A DNA stretch of 61,638 nt from a virus, in the IMG/VR virus record IMGVR_UViG_3300046683_000206, positions 1 to 61,638 of that record; one strand, given 5' to 3'. Within the stretch, counting starts at the first letter, position 1. Each line of letters opens with the position of its first letter. The position numbers were made by a program, and so were the translations under genes. Positions 35,901 to 43,947 of the stretch are shown one piece after another. The notes under the pieces are model-generated. The model saw nothing but the letters and a program-made list of their open reading frames with translations. It had not been told where the DNA came from and did not search any database.

Positions 35901-37446
35901 ATAGTTTCCACTCTTGGAACGCGGCCTCGTCGCGAGTGACGCCGTGCGTGCTGATGTTGTGCAGTTCAGCGGTCACCCAGAGCGCCGGTCTGTCGGCGCT
36001 GACCATCTGGTCAGCGACCCATGACACGCGCTGCAGGTTCTCGGGATCGTGCTGCATCGCGGCCATCACGCTCGCGAACTTAGGCACAAGGATCTTCTGC
36101 TGCTCCTGGTGCATCTGGCCCATGACTGCGCCGACGAACGCCGACGCGGCGATGCCAGCCGCCGTGATCGGTTGACCTGCCGCCACGCTCTCCGCGATGT
36201 CCTGCGCGGTGAAGATGCCGCCGCCGGTCAGTGCCTTCGCGTACCAGCTGCCGCCGCCTGCCATCGGCATCGCCATCTGCAGCGAACCTTTCTCAAACTG
36301 CAAGCCCGCCTCAAGCGCGACCTCGCCCATACCGCCGCCGCGTTCGGCAACAGCCTTGCCCGTCTCGACTGCCCCCGGCGTCGACATGACTTCGCCCGCA
36401 GGCAGTTGCTGCAGGATCTTCTCCGACGCCATGCGCCAAGCGGCTTGCCACGCTGGCATGCTGAAGAGTTCCGGTGCCGCCGTCTCGAGGAACTCGGGAT
36501 TCTTCGTCGCCGCCGCCATGACCAGGCCGGGGATCATCGAGGACACCTTGTCGACCGCCTGCTCACCGAAGCCGACAGGAATCGGCTTGTTCTTCTTCGC
36601 GAGCTCGATGATGTCTTCGTGCGGATCGACGCCGTGCTTGAAGAGCCAGTCCTGCGCCGCGGTGCCGTCGCCGCCGAATGCGGACAGCACGCCAGCAGCA
36701 GCGAGCGCCGGGATCTCACCGAACTCGTGCGCGCCCTTCGACAGGTTGTAGCCGATGATCGCGAAGGTGCGCTCTGCTTCTTTCCCGGTGGTCGGAGTGG
36801 GGGTTGCGCCCTCCTGAAACATACCGGTGTCTGCAGCGGCCTGCGGCTGCGCGCCTTCGACGAACGGATCGCCCAGACTCGCGTCGGGCTTGATCGCGCT
36901 GTCGACCGGCTTGTGCGAGTCGAGGTAGTGCGCGGCAAACGCGGCACCCTTCGGCATCGCCATCATGTCCGCGAAGATGTCGTCGCGCAGGAACGGTTCG
37001 CTCTTCGCCTCGGCCCCGATCCGCTCCTTCGCGTAAGCCTGGGCCTTGTCCTCGCCCAGTACCGGCACCGCTGATCCGTACACCTGACGGTAGCGATCTG
37101 CCGCCATCAGTTTCTCGTGAGGCGTCTGCTCTATCAGGTCGGCAGGAGCCATCTGCTCGCCAATGAGCGGAGCGCCTGCCTTGCCGGTATCAGCGTCGAA
37201 CTTCGCGAGCGCCTTCGCCGCGTACTCTGCCGAAGCGCGATCTCTCGAGTCGGCCCCCTGCTTCGATCCGTCGTTGATCGCGTCGGTGTAGGTCTTGCGG
37301 ATCAGGTAGTCGGGAACGTCCTCGCCGGGTGGCGGCTGTTCCGGTGCAGAGACTGGGAGGCCGAACTCGTCAAGCGTGTAGTTCGGAGTTGCCGCCGGCT
37401 GTTGCGACGATACCGGTAGTCCCCACTCGTCGAGTTCGTAGGCCAT
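29923..37446 (-). CDS. Giant polyvalent virion protein (ART, zincin and pyrophosphatase-like domains)
   Basis: 2507 residues, probably packed in the virion and injected with DNA. Domains in order: two copies of LDE(W/F)GLPVS (5-35); a Gly/Ala-rich membrane-like part (about 230-450); coiled coil and Pro-rich linkers (450-790); an ADP-ribosyltransferase-like domain from about 800 (AWHGSPHDFPRFDTAHIGTG, GHGLYFAG) to about 1155; a zincin-like site SHEWTH near 1272 within NNEHPLVHVLSHEWTH; a helical domain (about 1430-1870) with GPKIGNGFWSNLNGN; an inorganic-pyrophosphatase-like domain (about 1935-2050, HDYGYIDGLAGRDGGSMDVL); and a charged coiled-coil end. The domain types match polyvalent proteins of phages and conjugative elements. 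Each enzyme activity is inferred from motifs. Confidence 0.85.
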   Translation of the reverse strand: MAYELDEWGLPVSSQQPAATPNYTLDEFGLPVSAPEQPPPGEDVPDYLIRKTYTDAINDGSKQGADSRDRASAEYAAKALAKFDADTGKAGAPLIGEQMAPADLIEQTPHEKLMAADRYRQVYGSAVPVLGEDKAQAYAKERIGAEAKSEPFLRDDIFADMMAMPKGAAFAAHYLDSHKPVDSAIKPDASLGDPFVEGAQPQAAADTGMFQEGATPTPTTGKEAERTFAIIGYNLSKGAHEFGEIPALAAAGVLSAFGGDGTAAQDWLFKHGVDPHEDIIELAKKNKPIPVGFGEQAVDKVSSMIPGLVMAAATKNPEFLETAAPELFSMPAWQAAWRMASEKILQQLPAGEVMSTPGAVETGKAVAERGGGMGEVALEAGLQFEKGSLQMAMPMAGGGSWYAKALTGGGIFTAQDIAESVAAGQPITAAGIAASAFVGAVMGQMHQEQQKILVPKFASVMAAMQHDPENLQRVSWVADQMVSADRPALWVTAELHNISTHGVTRDEAAFQEWKLSRIDFDKAKAEADQNQPTAAEQVVQPTAAETATPEARETLAAAQDLVGDKVASRQAAEQQSADMRARIKAEQDALAQPPPPEGKVGDFQARLLAAQQRGAPAVEEEAPPTPPAPKRAGRVSMVQAAEAAKRADIEQAHAEREAGLERERQRDLAKPNIEGQDIDVQKAIEDADARARGEGEPPETTTLGEALRTAKVVPPKPKPEKPPLQEGTVTGGERPSWMESRGEQTPTPEGERTIEGARPAAEEPPTSPGFKLSEEAMTKGDVVEAVDERKGEPEQPDELQAWHGSPHDFPRFDTAHIGTGEGAQAFGHGLYFAGRRAVGEHYRDNLSMPGIIHHWSIGDAHIYKNGVPINYSPTARGDAAHAKAGFIEHMMIHENEVHNAWEKGGDAGARSAAEKLAAQFVKDIESEHKYGNYSDGFLEETRKLAADVGTKMRFEAEKSSGKLYKVELAPEEHELLDHDAKVGEQSPHVLERLKSMGIDTADHTMTVEGRKEVARALLDKLEAVKGTDKWVGKALAEIRGKVDSATTPREVVAPLRNMFSEFGIYRGAGIFGHLHQDAVDAFKTLTSSQVRTGEDIYKELSAKLGSDKKASEALYDAGIRGIRYEDAFSRGRGDPDAAHNYVMFHHDDVNIEAKYRQEGETPTPRTTPVDNGIPKDTPGTKNEATDLLEKSYNFHKPEASGERITFEALDRKALPKAIADALDAVEKFTGANVHIVRETTKGREGQMRFSGAQIGKHIFINENNEHPLVHVLSHEWTHYLKKTMPPLYQILENEIKRQATGPHGKLIDAYTASAVRRGYAPEKALEELTADTTGDAMGDRDFIERMARENPAAYGKLAESFGKYLDTFTTKHADLGSNKYVVEVGAYRQVLRAVMHTHAGVRDIQAKRDALTASMRAPVAATVDERKGTDEGPLRPGRTKDAVGLMYGDEPIPNNKMKKADAAKFLEERTREANGGKILDLTNDEDRMTMARTIADEAQAHIEAQGNALEWYDSTIDHTMAMLVVKHPEIAYDEDARTAFTIALAVTSQNMNVFDNLSFADVVYSHFKQHKEFPIIGTGEKLEAMKQNFRKVNRLRERLTWSEIREFFEREFTAGDLAKLKFKVAGELVDTKVYGSAILGPKIGNGFWSNLNGNFKPTTMDMWFMRTMGRLRGAILNGTVGPERLAKTITTFKEALSSPDDRLNLEKIGINKADLKDDDDVIAAAFALSAAHARDFSANRERYKTKSTPDGDILKSPEVRAADRIVSNIKGVNDAPANGTERNNLRDVVSKALAELKRRGVDLKPASLQALIWYPEQALYAKLGVKLKVHGEDYASATFKHLKDQGFDPAELERAAGFAPGTSRFGRSAALREAAIEADRRAGETVSEGAEEEPETDDVEEPDEHLPAEENVAPHSDETGDSEPVKTIRSPVGKLQIETPAGGTRTGTGEDGKPFSRTMKHDYGYIDGLAGRDGGSMDVLVGEGAGNPMRPVFVVHQKKADGSFDEHKVLVGFANRADAVRAYMSEYPKGWHGLGQVEQFSTAEFKRWAATEGREQAQVGKVDPAVPRFQVRPQQHDAVAMHATTSNPMPVRTGHEGTPLARLDLPNAPRASQARTHFDDASTVTKAHQVVLRNLYDVNTDPRNLFDKAVASAQAKGLPLDEPHVMNELENHIVAGGFDGYRSADGKAIVLGGKVKMEKANEGKPVAPSRPVEQPAPNVERAEAPAETPRPDVTRTAPGPREDLAGAGEGKGDEGTAQGTVEGEGQRVPDRASGKDEDQVVTDDDTSIRNAATDMVRKLRGAAPIERIGGRTANEVEADAHAALFKNPQIGSQIAASVAAKPRNISDTEAAILAIDRQRIANAHDEATKRIVKAMETGDEEEETLARGAQKLAEDARELNEKAAVRAGTEWSNSGRARMLAVKQDETLSSLLNKYKVAAGRDVNTEERAKIGKQADEIKKLKKQIESPGLKDKPEMVQAAAQKKFADALAELKKLPKDEQMTKECYI

Positions 37447-37449
37447 ACA

Positions 37450-38895
37450 TCACGAGTTCTGCTGGAGGATGTGATTGATGAGTGCGTCGACGTTTTGACC
37501 GGGGAAAATCTGTTGCAACTGAATCTCTGCGGCACGGCGCATCTTCTTGGCTACTGTCGACGAACCCGTTTCACTGGCTTCGCCCAGTCGCTCGAGCGTG
37601 GTCAACACGGCCTTGCCCTCTTCGGTCTGGTTCAACTTAGCGGACATCGCGTCGAGTTGCGCTGGATCTGGTCCAGCTGGTGCAGCCGCAGCGGCAGGCG
37701 CTGTAGGCGGCGGCGCGACAGCGGCGGACGGCGGCGTCGCAGCGGCGTCGGCGGGCGGTGCGGCACCCGCTTGCCCGGTCGGCTGCAGGAAGCTCGTCGG
37801 CTGAGTCGTCGCTGGCGCGGCGGGAACACCAGCAGTCGTCGCGGTGGCAGGCGTCGCCAATCCAGAGGCGCGCTTGATCGCATCCGGCGTTGCCTTGTCG
37901 CTCTTCACCCACGCCAGCGCATCAGCCTGCGTGGCTTGACCTTTGGCGACCAAACCCTTCACGGCAGCGGCTTGTTCTGGCGACAGGCTCGCGAGCGGAT
38001 CGGCAGGCGGCGCGTTGTTCCCCAGCCCCGGCAGCGGCGCTCCCGGTGTCGGCAGCGCGGCGGCGGGAGCGGACAGCGGCGTTGCACCTGGCGCGGCTGC
38101 AGCGGGCGCTGCCGTCGGCGTCGCGGTCGGAGATGCGGCACCATCCGGCTGCACAAGCGGCGTCGTCCCGGCAGGCTTCGGAGCGGCGGTGTCTGCGGGC
38201 TTGGCCGCGTCATCTCCGTAGCCGATTTTTTTTGCCGCCTCATCACGAAATCCCTGCGCCCTCTTTTCCACTTTGTTGAGTTCATTCAGGGAGCGCTGCT
38301 GGGTGATCTTCGCGTCCATCAACTCAGGGTCGTTCGGCTCCTTCCCAGCCTTTTGCAGCGCAGCGACCTCGGCTTCCGCTTTCGTGTAGTTGTACCTCGG
38401 CACTATCGTCATGTCGTCAGCGATCTTGGCCGCAGTCGTCGCGTCGCCGCGTTTCGCCGCCGCTTCAGCCGCCGCAATCTGGGCCGTAAGACGGTCCTCT
38501 TGGGACTTGCGGAAGTCTGCATTCGACTTGCGCTCTGCCTCGAGCGACGCGGCGTTCTGCGCGGCCACACCTTCCATCGCTGTCTGATGGCGCTCTTGAG
38601 ACGCGAGGGCCGCTGCGCGGTCAGAACTCTCTGCCGTCCAGTGCTTGTCGGTGATGACATCGCGAGCCTGCTGCTCCCCGATGCGCTTGTCCTCAAGTTG
38701 GTTCTGCAGGTCAGCGTTCGACTTCAACTCAAACCGGCGCAGGTTGTCTTGGAATGCCTGGCTCGCCTGCTGACGGCGATCCTCTGCCTCCTGCCGCGAC
38801 TGCTGCTCCTCTTTCGAGGCTTCGGTCTTGCCGAGCGCCTCGGTTCCCTGAGCGAGACCCTGGAACATCGCGGAAAAGTTGAGGAATGCCATCAC
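37450..38895 (-). CDS. Internal virion protein with coiled coil and Ala/Pro-rich tail
   Basis: 481 residues, starting MMAFLNFSAMFQGLAQGTEA; the second ATG (38892) is equally possible. Residues 20-230 form a long, Gln/Ala/Glu-rich coiled coil, 235-430 are low-complexity Ala/Pro/Thr, and the end (FPGQNVDALINHILQQNS) is a short helix. It lies directly before the giant protein and resembles ejection proteins stored in the head. ATGA overlap with the upstream gene. Confidence 0.68.
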   Translation of the reverse strand: MMAFLNFSAMFQGLAQGTEALGKTEASKEEQQSRQEAEDRRQQASQAFQDNLRRFELKSNADLQNQLEDKRIGEQQARDVITDKHWTAESSDRAAALASQERHQTAMEGVAAQNAASLEAERKSNADFRKSQEDRLTAQIAAAEAAAKRGDATTAAKIADDMTIVPRYNYTKAEAEVAALQKAGKEPNDPELMDAKITQQRSLNELNKVEKRAQGFRDEAAKKIGYGDDAAKPADTAAPKPAGTTPLVQPDGAASPTATPTAAPAAAAPGATPLSAPAAALPTPGAPLPGLGNNAPPADPLASLSPEQAAAVKGLVAKGQATQADALAWVKSDKATPDAIKRASGLATPATATTAGVPAAPATTQPTSFLQPTGQAGAAPPADAAATPPSAAVAPPPTAPAAAAAPAGPDPAQLDAMSAKLNQTEEGKAVLTTLERLGEASETGSSTVAKKMRRAAEIQLQQIFPGQNVDALINHILQQNS

Positions 38896-39812
38896 ATGCC
38901 TCCCGGCGGCGGCGGCGCAGCGGCGTCAGGCGGCGAAGCAGCGGCGTCAGGTGGCGGCGCTGCAGCCGCCTGGTCAGGTGGGGGTGCTGGCGCTGATGCA
39001 GCACCCGCAGGCGGCGCAGCACCGTCGGGTGGTACGAGTTGCGGGTGTCCCATCGCAGCGAAGTCCGCTGTCGTGCGCGGCGGTGCCATAGGATCCTTGG
39101 CCTGCAGTTCGCCTTGCGCTGCCTTGCGCATGAAGTCCTGCAGTTGTGCTGGCGTGAACTGCTGCGACGGATCCCACTTGTCGAGTTCGCCGCTGTCGCC
39201 CTCGCGCTTGATCTGCTCGAGGTAGTACTGCTGCGCCTCCTGCGAATTCGCCTGACCGGTGCGGATCAGGTTCTGGCCGAAGTTCTTCACCGCGGCGAGC
39301 TTGGCGAGGCCGAGCAGATGCTCCTCCTCGACGGAGCCATCCGGCGGCGGGTTCTTGATCACGCCCGATGCGACGCCGATCTGGTAGAGGTCCGACATGA
39401 TCTCGTCGGCACCGTGGTACAGCACGTCGGGCGAGTAGGCGTGCTTCTGCATCGCGGCGTTCTGGTAGATGATCCACGCGACCTCGCCGGTCGTGCGACC
39501 GACGGCATCAGCGGCGTTCAGACCCTTGATGTTGAGGTGGTCGATGATCACGTCGCGCGGCGCTTTGGCACCCGGTCTCGGACCACCGCCCTTCGCCATC
39601 TGCGGCACACGCGGATCGTTGATGAACAGTTTCGCTCGAGTCACGAAATCGTCGTACTCGGCCTGCTCCGCTGGCGTGACCTGCGAGTCGTCTTGGTTCT
39701 GGGGTGTCGTGGTCTGCGCGTTCTGCCCCATGTCGCCGCCCATCTGGGCCTGCGGCGGAATGAACGGCTCGCCCCCGGTGAAGGATGCCTCTGGCGAAGG
39801 AACGGCGTTCAT
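38892..39812 (-). CDS. Virion-associated protein
   Basis: 306 residues, starting MNAVPSPEASFTGGEPFIPP. A helical core (about 50-245, AEYDDFVTRAKLFINDPRVP) lies between a Pro/Gln-rich head and a Pro/Ala tail (PPPDAAASPPDAAAPPPPGG). Structural role inferred from position in the late block. Confidence 0.65.
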   Translation of the reverse strand: MNAVPSPEASFTGGEPFIPPQAQMGGDMGQNAQTTTPQNQDDSQVTPAEQAEYDDFVTRAKLFINDPRVPQMAKGGGPRPGAKAPRDVIIDHLNIKGLNAADAVGRTTGEVAWIIYQNAAMQKHAYSPDVLYHGADEIMSDLYQIGVASGVIKNPPPDGSVEEEHLLGLAKLAAVKNFGQNLIRTGQANSQEAQQYYLEQIKREGDSGELDKWDPSQQFTPAQLQDFMRKAAQGELQAKDPMAPPRTTADFAAMGHPQLVPPDGAAPPAGAASAPAPPPDQAAAAPPPDAAASPPDAAAPPPPGGM

Positions 39813-40930
39813 ACGGCCCCCCTCGTCTTCTTCGACGGATCAAGGTTCGCGTAGGTCTGCTGGATGAAGTCCTGGTTCGCCTTGTTCGTCGCGTCAAACG
39901 AGTTCGTCTGCTGGGCGGTCGCCTGCTGCGCGCCCTGCGCGGCCCCACCGGCAGACAGGAACGGACTGCCGGTCTGCGCGTTCGTCGCTGCCGTCGCTGG
40001 CGGCTGGCCCTGCGGCCCCTGCGCGGCCCCCTGATCGCCACCGCCAGCGAGCGCGGCGCTCTGCCCGCCCTGAGTCGGCGCGGCTGGTGGGCCGCCTTTG
40101 GCTTGCTCTACGGCGGCAGGCGGACCCTTGCTCGAGCCGGTCGTCGCGGCGTAGGCCGACAGCGCGGTCGGATCGTCCGAACCGGTCATGTCGTTCTTGT
40201 AGACCGCGCCCATGTCGATGCCCGCGCCAGACTTGTCAGTCCCGGCGAAGGTAGTCCCCGGCCACAGTCCCTGTTCCTTGAGCGTCGGCCCCGGCTTGAG
40301 CAGACCCGAAAGACCTTGGAACGCGGTCGATGCGAGCAGCATCTTCTCGCTGCCGCTCATGCCGCCCCAGAAACCCTTGTCGGCGGTCGAGGCGACTGTC
40401 TTCAGCCCTGCGTCGGCGGCGGTGGTTCCGACCGTGGTCCCGACCGTGGTCCCGGCTGCTGCTGCGGGACCAACAGAGGTCAGCGCGCCCGCGGCTGCTC
40501 CCTCCGCTGGCGGTCCCATCAGCGCAGCGCCAGCGCCGACCGTTTCAGCAGTGCCTGCAGCGACCGGCGCTGCGACGCCACCGGCAAGCGCGGCTGGCGG
40601 ACCCATGAGTTCGGCCCCGGCCCCGACCGCCTCGAGGCTACCGACCGCGCCAGCGGCACCCATGGTCGCGACATTGCCGAACAGACCCGCTCCTGCGGTG
40701 ACCGACGCGGCATCACCGATGCCCATCGCGGTCGCTGCGCCTGAGAAAATTCCACCGGCACCGAACCCCGGCATCGCCGCGGCGAAACCTGCTGTCGACG
40801 GGAAGGCCGCGAGCGCGATGCCTGCGGTGAAGTACACGGCGGCGGCGATCGCGATCACTTTCCAGTACTTCTTCACGAAGCCACCGACGGCCTTAAACGC
40901 TTTCTTGACGCCCTTCACGAGACCGCCCAT
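39809..40930 (-). CDS. Ejection-type protein with amphipathic N terminus
   Basis: 373 residues, starting MGGLVKGVKKAFKAVGGFVK; the ATG overlaps the GNAT stop (TGATG). A basic amphipathic helix is followed by a hydrophobic stretch (IAIAAAVYFTAGIALAAF) and a long Ala/Gly-rich region (50-200), then a Gln/Gly/Pro tail. Podovirus proteins that build the channel across the host envelope show this layout. I infer such a role. Confidence 0.68.
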   Translation of the reverse strand: MGGLVKGVKKAFKAVGGFVKKYWKVIAIAAAVYFTAGIALAAFPSTAGFAAAMPGFGAGGIFSGAATAMGIGDAASVTAGAGLFGNVATMGAAGAVGSLEAVGAGAELMGPPAALAGGVAAPVAAGTAETVGAGAALMGPPAEGAAAGALTSVGPAAAAGTTVGTTVGTTAADAGLKTVASTADKGFWGGMSGSEKMLLASTAFQGLSGLLKPGPTLKEQGLWPGTTFAGTDKSGAGIDMGAVYKNDMTGSDDPTALSAYAATTGSSKGPPAAVEQAKGGPPAAPTQGGQSAALAGGGDQGAAQGPQGQPPATAATNAQTGSPFLSAGGAAQGAQQATAQQTNSFDATNKANQDFIQQTYANLDPSKKTRGAV

Positions 40931-41400
40931 CACGCCACCTTCTTCACTGATCGAACATCGTCGCGGCGCATAGAGATCACGACGCCGCGCTCTGAAAAAT
41001 AGGATCGCTGCATCAGAGCCAGCGCACTGTCTGCGGTGTTTATCCGCGAGGTCAGCGAGATCATCACCTCCTGCGCTCCCTTGCGGAATGCCCACTCAGT
41101 CCCTGCGGCGACGAGCTTGCGGCCCAGACCGGGCCGCTTGCAGTACAGCCCATCGTCGAGCGCGTAGAACTCGTTCTGGCTCCACCAGTACGGCACGATC
41201 ACCATGATCAGGAAACCGACGACGTGACCGTTGTGTTCCGCAACGCCGACCCATTCCTGCGGCGAGCGAATCGCTTTCGCGATCCGGTTCACGCACTCGC
41301 GATACGAGATCGTCGTGCGCGAGTAGGCACCCTTCGCGATGAGCTCAACGCCCAGCGTGATGATCGCGTCGACGTCTTCGATGGATGCGCGCCGGATCAT
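40930..41400 (-). CDS. GNAT N-acetyltransferase
   Basis: 156 residues, starting MIRRASIEDVDAIITLGVEL. It would transfer acetyl from acetyl-CoA to an amine. The fold is readable: strand-helix 1-20, core strands HVVGFLIMVIV and ALDDGLYCKRPGLGRKLVAA, the latter with the acetyl-CoA loop (RPGLGRKL, a variant of Q/RxxGxG/A), then EVMISLTSRI. The substrate is unknown. It is embedded among structural genes with overlaps on both sides, so it may modify a virion protein. Confidence 0.85.
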   Translation of the reverse strand: MIRRASIEDVDAIITLGVELIAKGAYSRTTISYRECVNRIAKAIRSPQEWVGVAEHNGHVVGFLIMVIVPYWWSQNEFYALDDGLYCKRPGLGRKLVAAGTEWAFRKGAQEVMISLTSRINTADSALALMQRSYFSERGVVISMRRDDVRSVKKVA

Positions 41401-43031
41401 CCGCCCACCGGCATGGTTGGGAGGAACGGGTTTTTCGTGCTGGCGCTCGCGTTCATGCCGCTGTAGCCGCCAGCGCTCTCCTGGAAGAACGGCAGTTCGG
41501 TGGTCTTGGGCTTGTACGTGACGTAGTCGGCATATTTACTGGGATCGAATTTCATTCCGCCAGCGGTGCCGGTGCCAGACGTGCCGATTGAAGCAGTGAT
41601 CGCGTTCGTTTTCGCCAGCAGCAGTTCGTTGTCCGTCTTCGTCATCGTGGTGATCGTGTTGATGTAGCGTGCGGCCTGCTCCGGGGTGATGCCCGGTTGC
41701 ATGAACATCTGCTGGATCGCGGTCATCCCGGCGGTCAGGTTGTTGTTGTAGCCGATCTGGTCGTTGATCGTGACCGACTTCACCAGTTGATCCTGATCGA
41801 ACGCGGCCTGCTTGTCGAAGTCCATCGCCCCGCTCGCCATGAGTTTGTTCATGTCGTAGTCGCCCTGGTAGCCGATCTCGGCCATCCTGGACTCGTGCGA
41901 AATCTTCAGCGTGTCGAGCGTGTTCTGACGGTTCTGGTCGCCCAGTTGCAACTGCGTCTTCGCGCCAAGCTCCGCGTTCTTCATCGAGGCGTCGGCTTGG
42001 ATGTTGGCCGACGCGACCATCGCGCCCGCCTGCGCCTGCGCGGCCTTGATCTGCGCCTTGCCAGCGATCTTCGTCGACTCGAGTTGCCCAGAGATCTGCC
42101 GGTCCATCGAATCGAGGTTGCCCTTGATCTGATTCGACTGCAGCACTTGGGACTGTGCGTAGTTCTGATCGGACAGCAGAGCCTGGTAGACGAAGTTGTT
42201 TTTCGCCAGGCCGAACTGGTTCGCCATCGTCGCGTTGAATTCGGCGCTCTTGGCGTACGTCGCCGCGTCGCTCGAGGCGATGTTGAACGCCAGACCGATC
42301 ACCTTGTCGTAGGCCGCACTCTCGGCCATCAGGCTGTTGCCGCCGCCAGCCGCCGCGTTGACGCGCTTCATCTCCTCCGCGAGCGACTGGTACACCGGGT
42401 TGCTCTGCAGGTTCGTGGTCAGTTGCTTCATCTGACCTTGCACGGTCTGCTCAGACGTGACGTCCCACTTCTGCGGCCCGACGATGTCGGACGTGCTGGC
42501 GGCGTGTGTCTTCTGCTTGCCGGTCGCCGGATCGATGACCGGGTTGCCCTGCGCGTCGGTCTCGCCAACCTGCGAGACGAAGTGCTGGTCCGACACATAG
42601 TCGGAAGCCTTGGCTGGCGGCGGCGCGACGTAGGTCGATGGGCCGAACGTGTCGTCCTTGCTGGCAGTTCGCCGCCGATACAGGTACTGCTGCTGTTCCT
42701 GGTACGGCAGCGCGTTGATCTGCTCCTGCGTCAGGTTGCCAGAGCGCACCTGAGCTTCGGTCGGCGGAGTCGGCGCACCGGGCGTGCCAGCCGCGGTGCC
42801 GTTCTGCGCAGCGTTGTAGGCAGCGTAGTACTGGTCCTGATCCTCCTTCGACATCGCCGCAATTTCGGCGTCGCTCTTGTCGAGGAAACTCTTGCTCGTA
42901 TCGCCAGTCGCAGGCGCGGGCTGCGGACTACCGGCTGGCGGTGGCGCAGTCGCCGCACCGGATCCCGGCTTCGTGGTGTCTACTGCAGGCGCAGGACCGG
43001 TTGTCGTGTTGGGGGCGGTGGCGTCGGCCAT
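41397..43031 (-). CDS. Internal virion protein, Gln/Ala-rich helical
   Basis: 544 residues, starting MADATAPNTTTGPAPAVDTT. A Pro/Ala/Thr N terminus (1-45) and a linker with YQEQQQYLYRRR precede a long helical region (about 190-460) rich in Gln, Ala and Asn. The last part (TYKPKTTELPFFQESAGGYS) is extended. It looks like a large internal or ejection protein. Confidence 0.66.
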   Translation of the reverse strand: MADATAPNTTTGPAPAVDTTKPGSGAATAPPPAGSPQPAPATGDTSKSFLDKSDAEIAAMSKEDQDQYYAAYNAAQNGTAAGTPGAPTPPTEAQVRSGNLTQEQINALPYQEQQQYLYRRRTASKDDTFGPSTYVAPPPAKASDYVSDQHFVSQVGETDAQGNPVIDPATGKQKTHAASTSDIVGPQKWDVTSEQTVQGQMKQLTTNLQSNPVYQSLAEEMKRVNAAAGGGNSLMAESAAYDKVIGLAFNIASSDAATYAKSAEFNATMANQFGLAKNNFVYQALLSDQNYAQSQVLQSNQIKGNLDSMDRQISGQLESTKIAGKAQIKAAQAQAGAMVASANIQADASMKNAELGAKTQLQLGDQNRQNTLDTLKISHESRMAEIGYQGDYDMNKLMASGAMDFDKQAAFDQDQLVKSVTINDQIGYNNNLTAGMTAIQQMFMQPGITPEQAARYINTITTMTKTDNELLLAKTNAITASIGTSGTGTAGGMKFDPSKYADYVTYKPKTTELPFFQESAGGYSGMNASASTKNPFLPTMPVGG

Positions 43032-43035
43032 GACA

Positions 43036-43923
43036 TCACGCGACGCGGGGAGCGGGCTGCTTCCCGGCGCTCAACTGCGCCTTCGCCGCCAGCGCGGGTG
43101 TGAGCGGTTCGGGGTTCGGCACCGTAGGCTGGCCGACGCCTCGACCGCGGCGCTGCATCGACGTGGTGCGTCCCTTGAACGGTTGCTCGTTGCCAGCCTC
43201 CGGTGGCTTTGGTTCCGGTGCCGTGGCCGTCTGCTTCGGGTTGTTGTCCAGACCATGCGGCGGGACGTGACCCTTGCCGGGTGCGTTGAAGTGATCGCTG
43301 TTCGCGCGCACGGGCGACGCTGCCGCTGGGCGACCCGCTGCCGGTGTAGTGGATGCGCTCGTGAAGTGATTTTGCGCGTCCATCAGCGACTGCCGGATAT
43401 TGTCGGGCAGACCCGGTTGGCTCATCAGTTGCGTGAACATCTGCGCGTGGTTGTCGGTCCACGGCGACGACGACAGGGACGTCTGGTCGTTCGTCTGCAT
43501 TTGCTTCGCGAGGTTCTCCTGCGTGAGGTACTGCTGCTGCGCGATCTGCTGCGCGGAGTTCTGCTGCATCGGTTGTAGTTGCGAATTGGGAATCTGCATG
43601 AAGTTCGTGCCGGGTGTCGGCGTCTCGGGCTTGCTGGAAACGGGAGGCGCAGCCGCGTCGCCCGACATCGGTGCCGGTGGTTTCCAGTTCATGAATCCTT
43701 TCGGATCACTGATCGCGAGCGGCCTGCCGCTGCTGTCGGTTTGCGACGCAGTCGGCGGCGGCGCTGGCGACGCGCCGCCGCCAGGGTTCGGAGTCGTCGG
43801 CGCAGCGCCGCGCGCAGCCATGTAGGCTGAGTTGCTGCCGCCGCTGCCTGCGATCTGGTTTGCTTGAGCCTGACCCGACGTCACTGCGGGCGCTGGTGTT
43901 GGAGTTGCGAGTGCTGCTGGCAT
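43036..43923 (-). CDS. Pro/Ala-rich virion protein, paralogue of the next upstream gene
   Basis: 295 residues, starting MPAALATPTPAPAVTSGQAQ. SAYMAARGAAP near residue 33 has a close counterpart (TAAYMGARRAQP) in the protein encoded at 43948-44988, and DPKGFMNWKPP matches the DPEGYLAWQ and HPQDYVAWQ units there. The rest is largely disordered Gln/Pro-rich sequence. A linker or plug role in the virion is possible. Confidence 0.62.
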   Translation of the reverse strand: MPAALATPTPAPAVTSGQAQANQIAGSGGSNSAYMAARGAAPTTPNPGGGASPAPPPTASQTDSSGRPLAISDPKGFMNWKPPAPMSGDAAAPPVSSKPETPTPGTNFMQIPNSQLQPMQQNSAQQIAQQQYLTQENLAKQMQTNDQTSLSSSPWTDNHAQMFTQLMSQPGLPDNIRQSLMDAQNHFTSASTTPAAGRPAAASPVRANSDHFNAPGKGHVPPHGLDNNPKQTATAPEPKPPEAGNEQPFKGRTTSMQRRGRGVGQPTVPNPEPLTPALAAKAQLSAGKQPAPRVA

Positions 43924-43947
43924 GACACTTCCCCGATCTGGTGGGAG

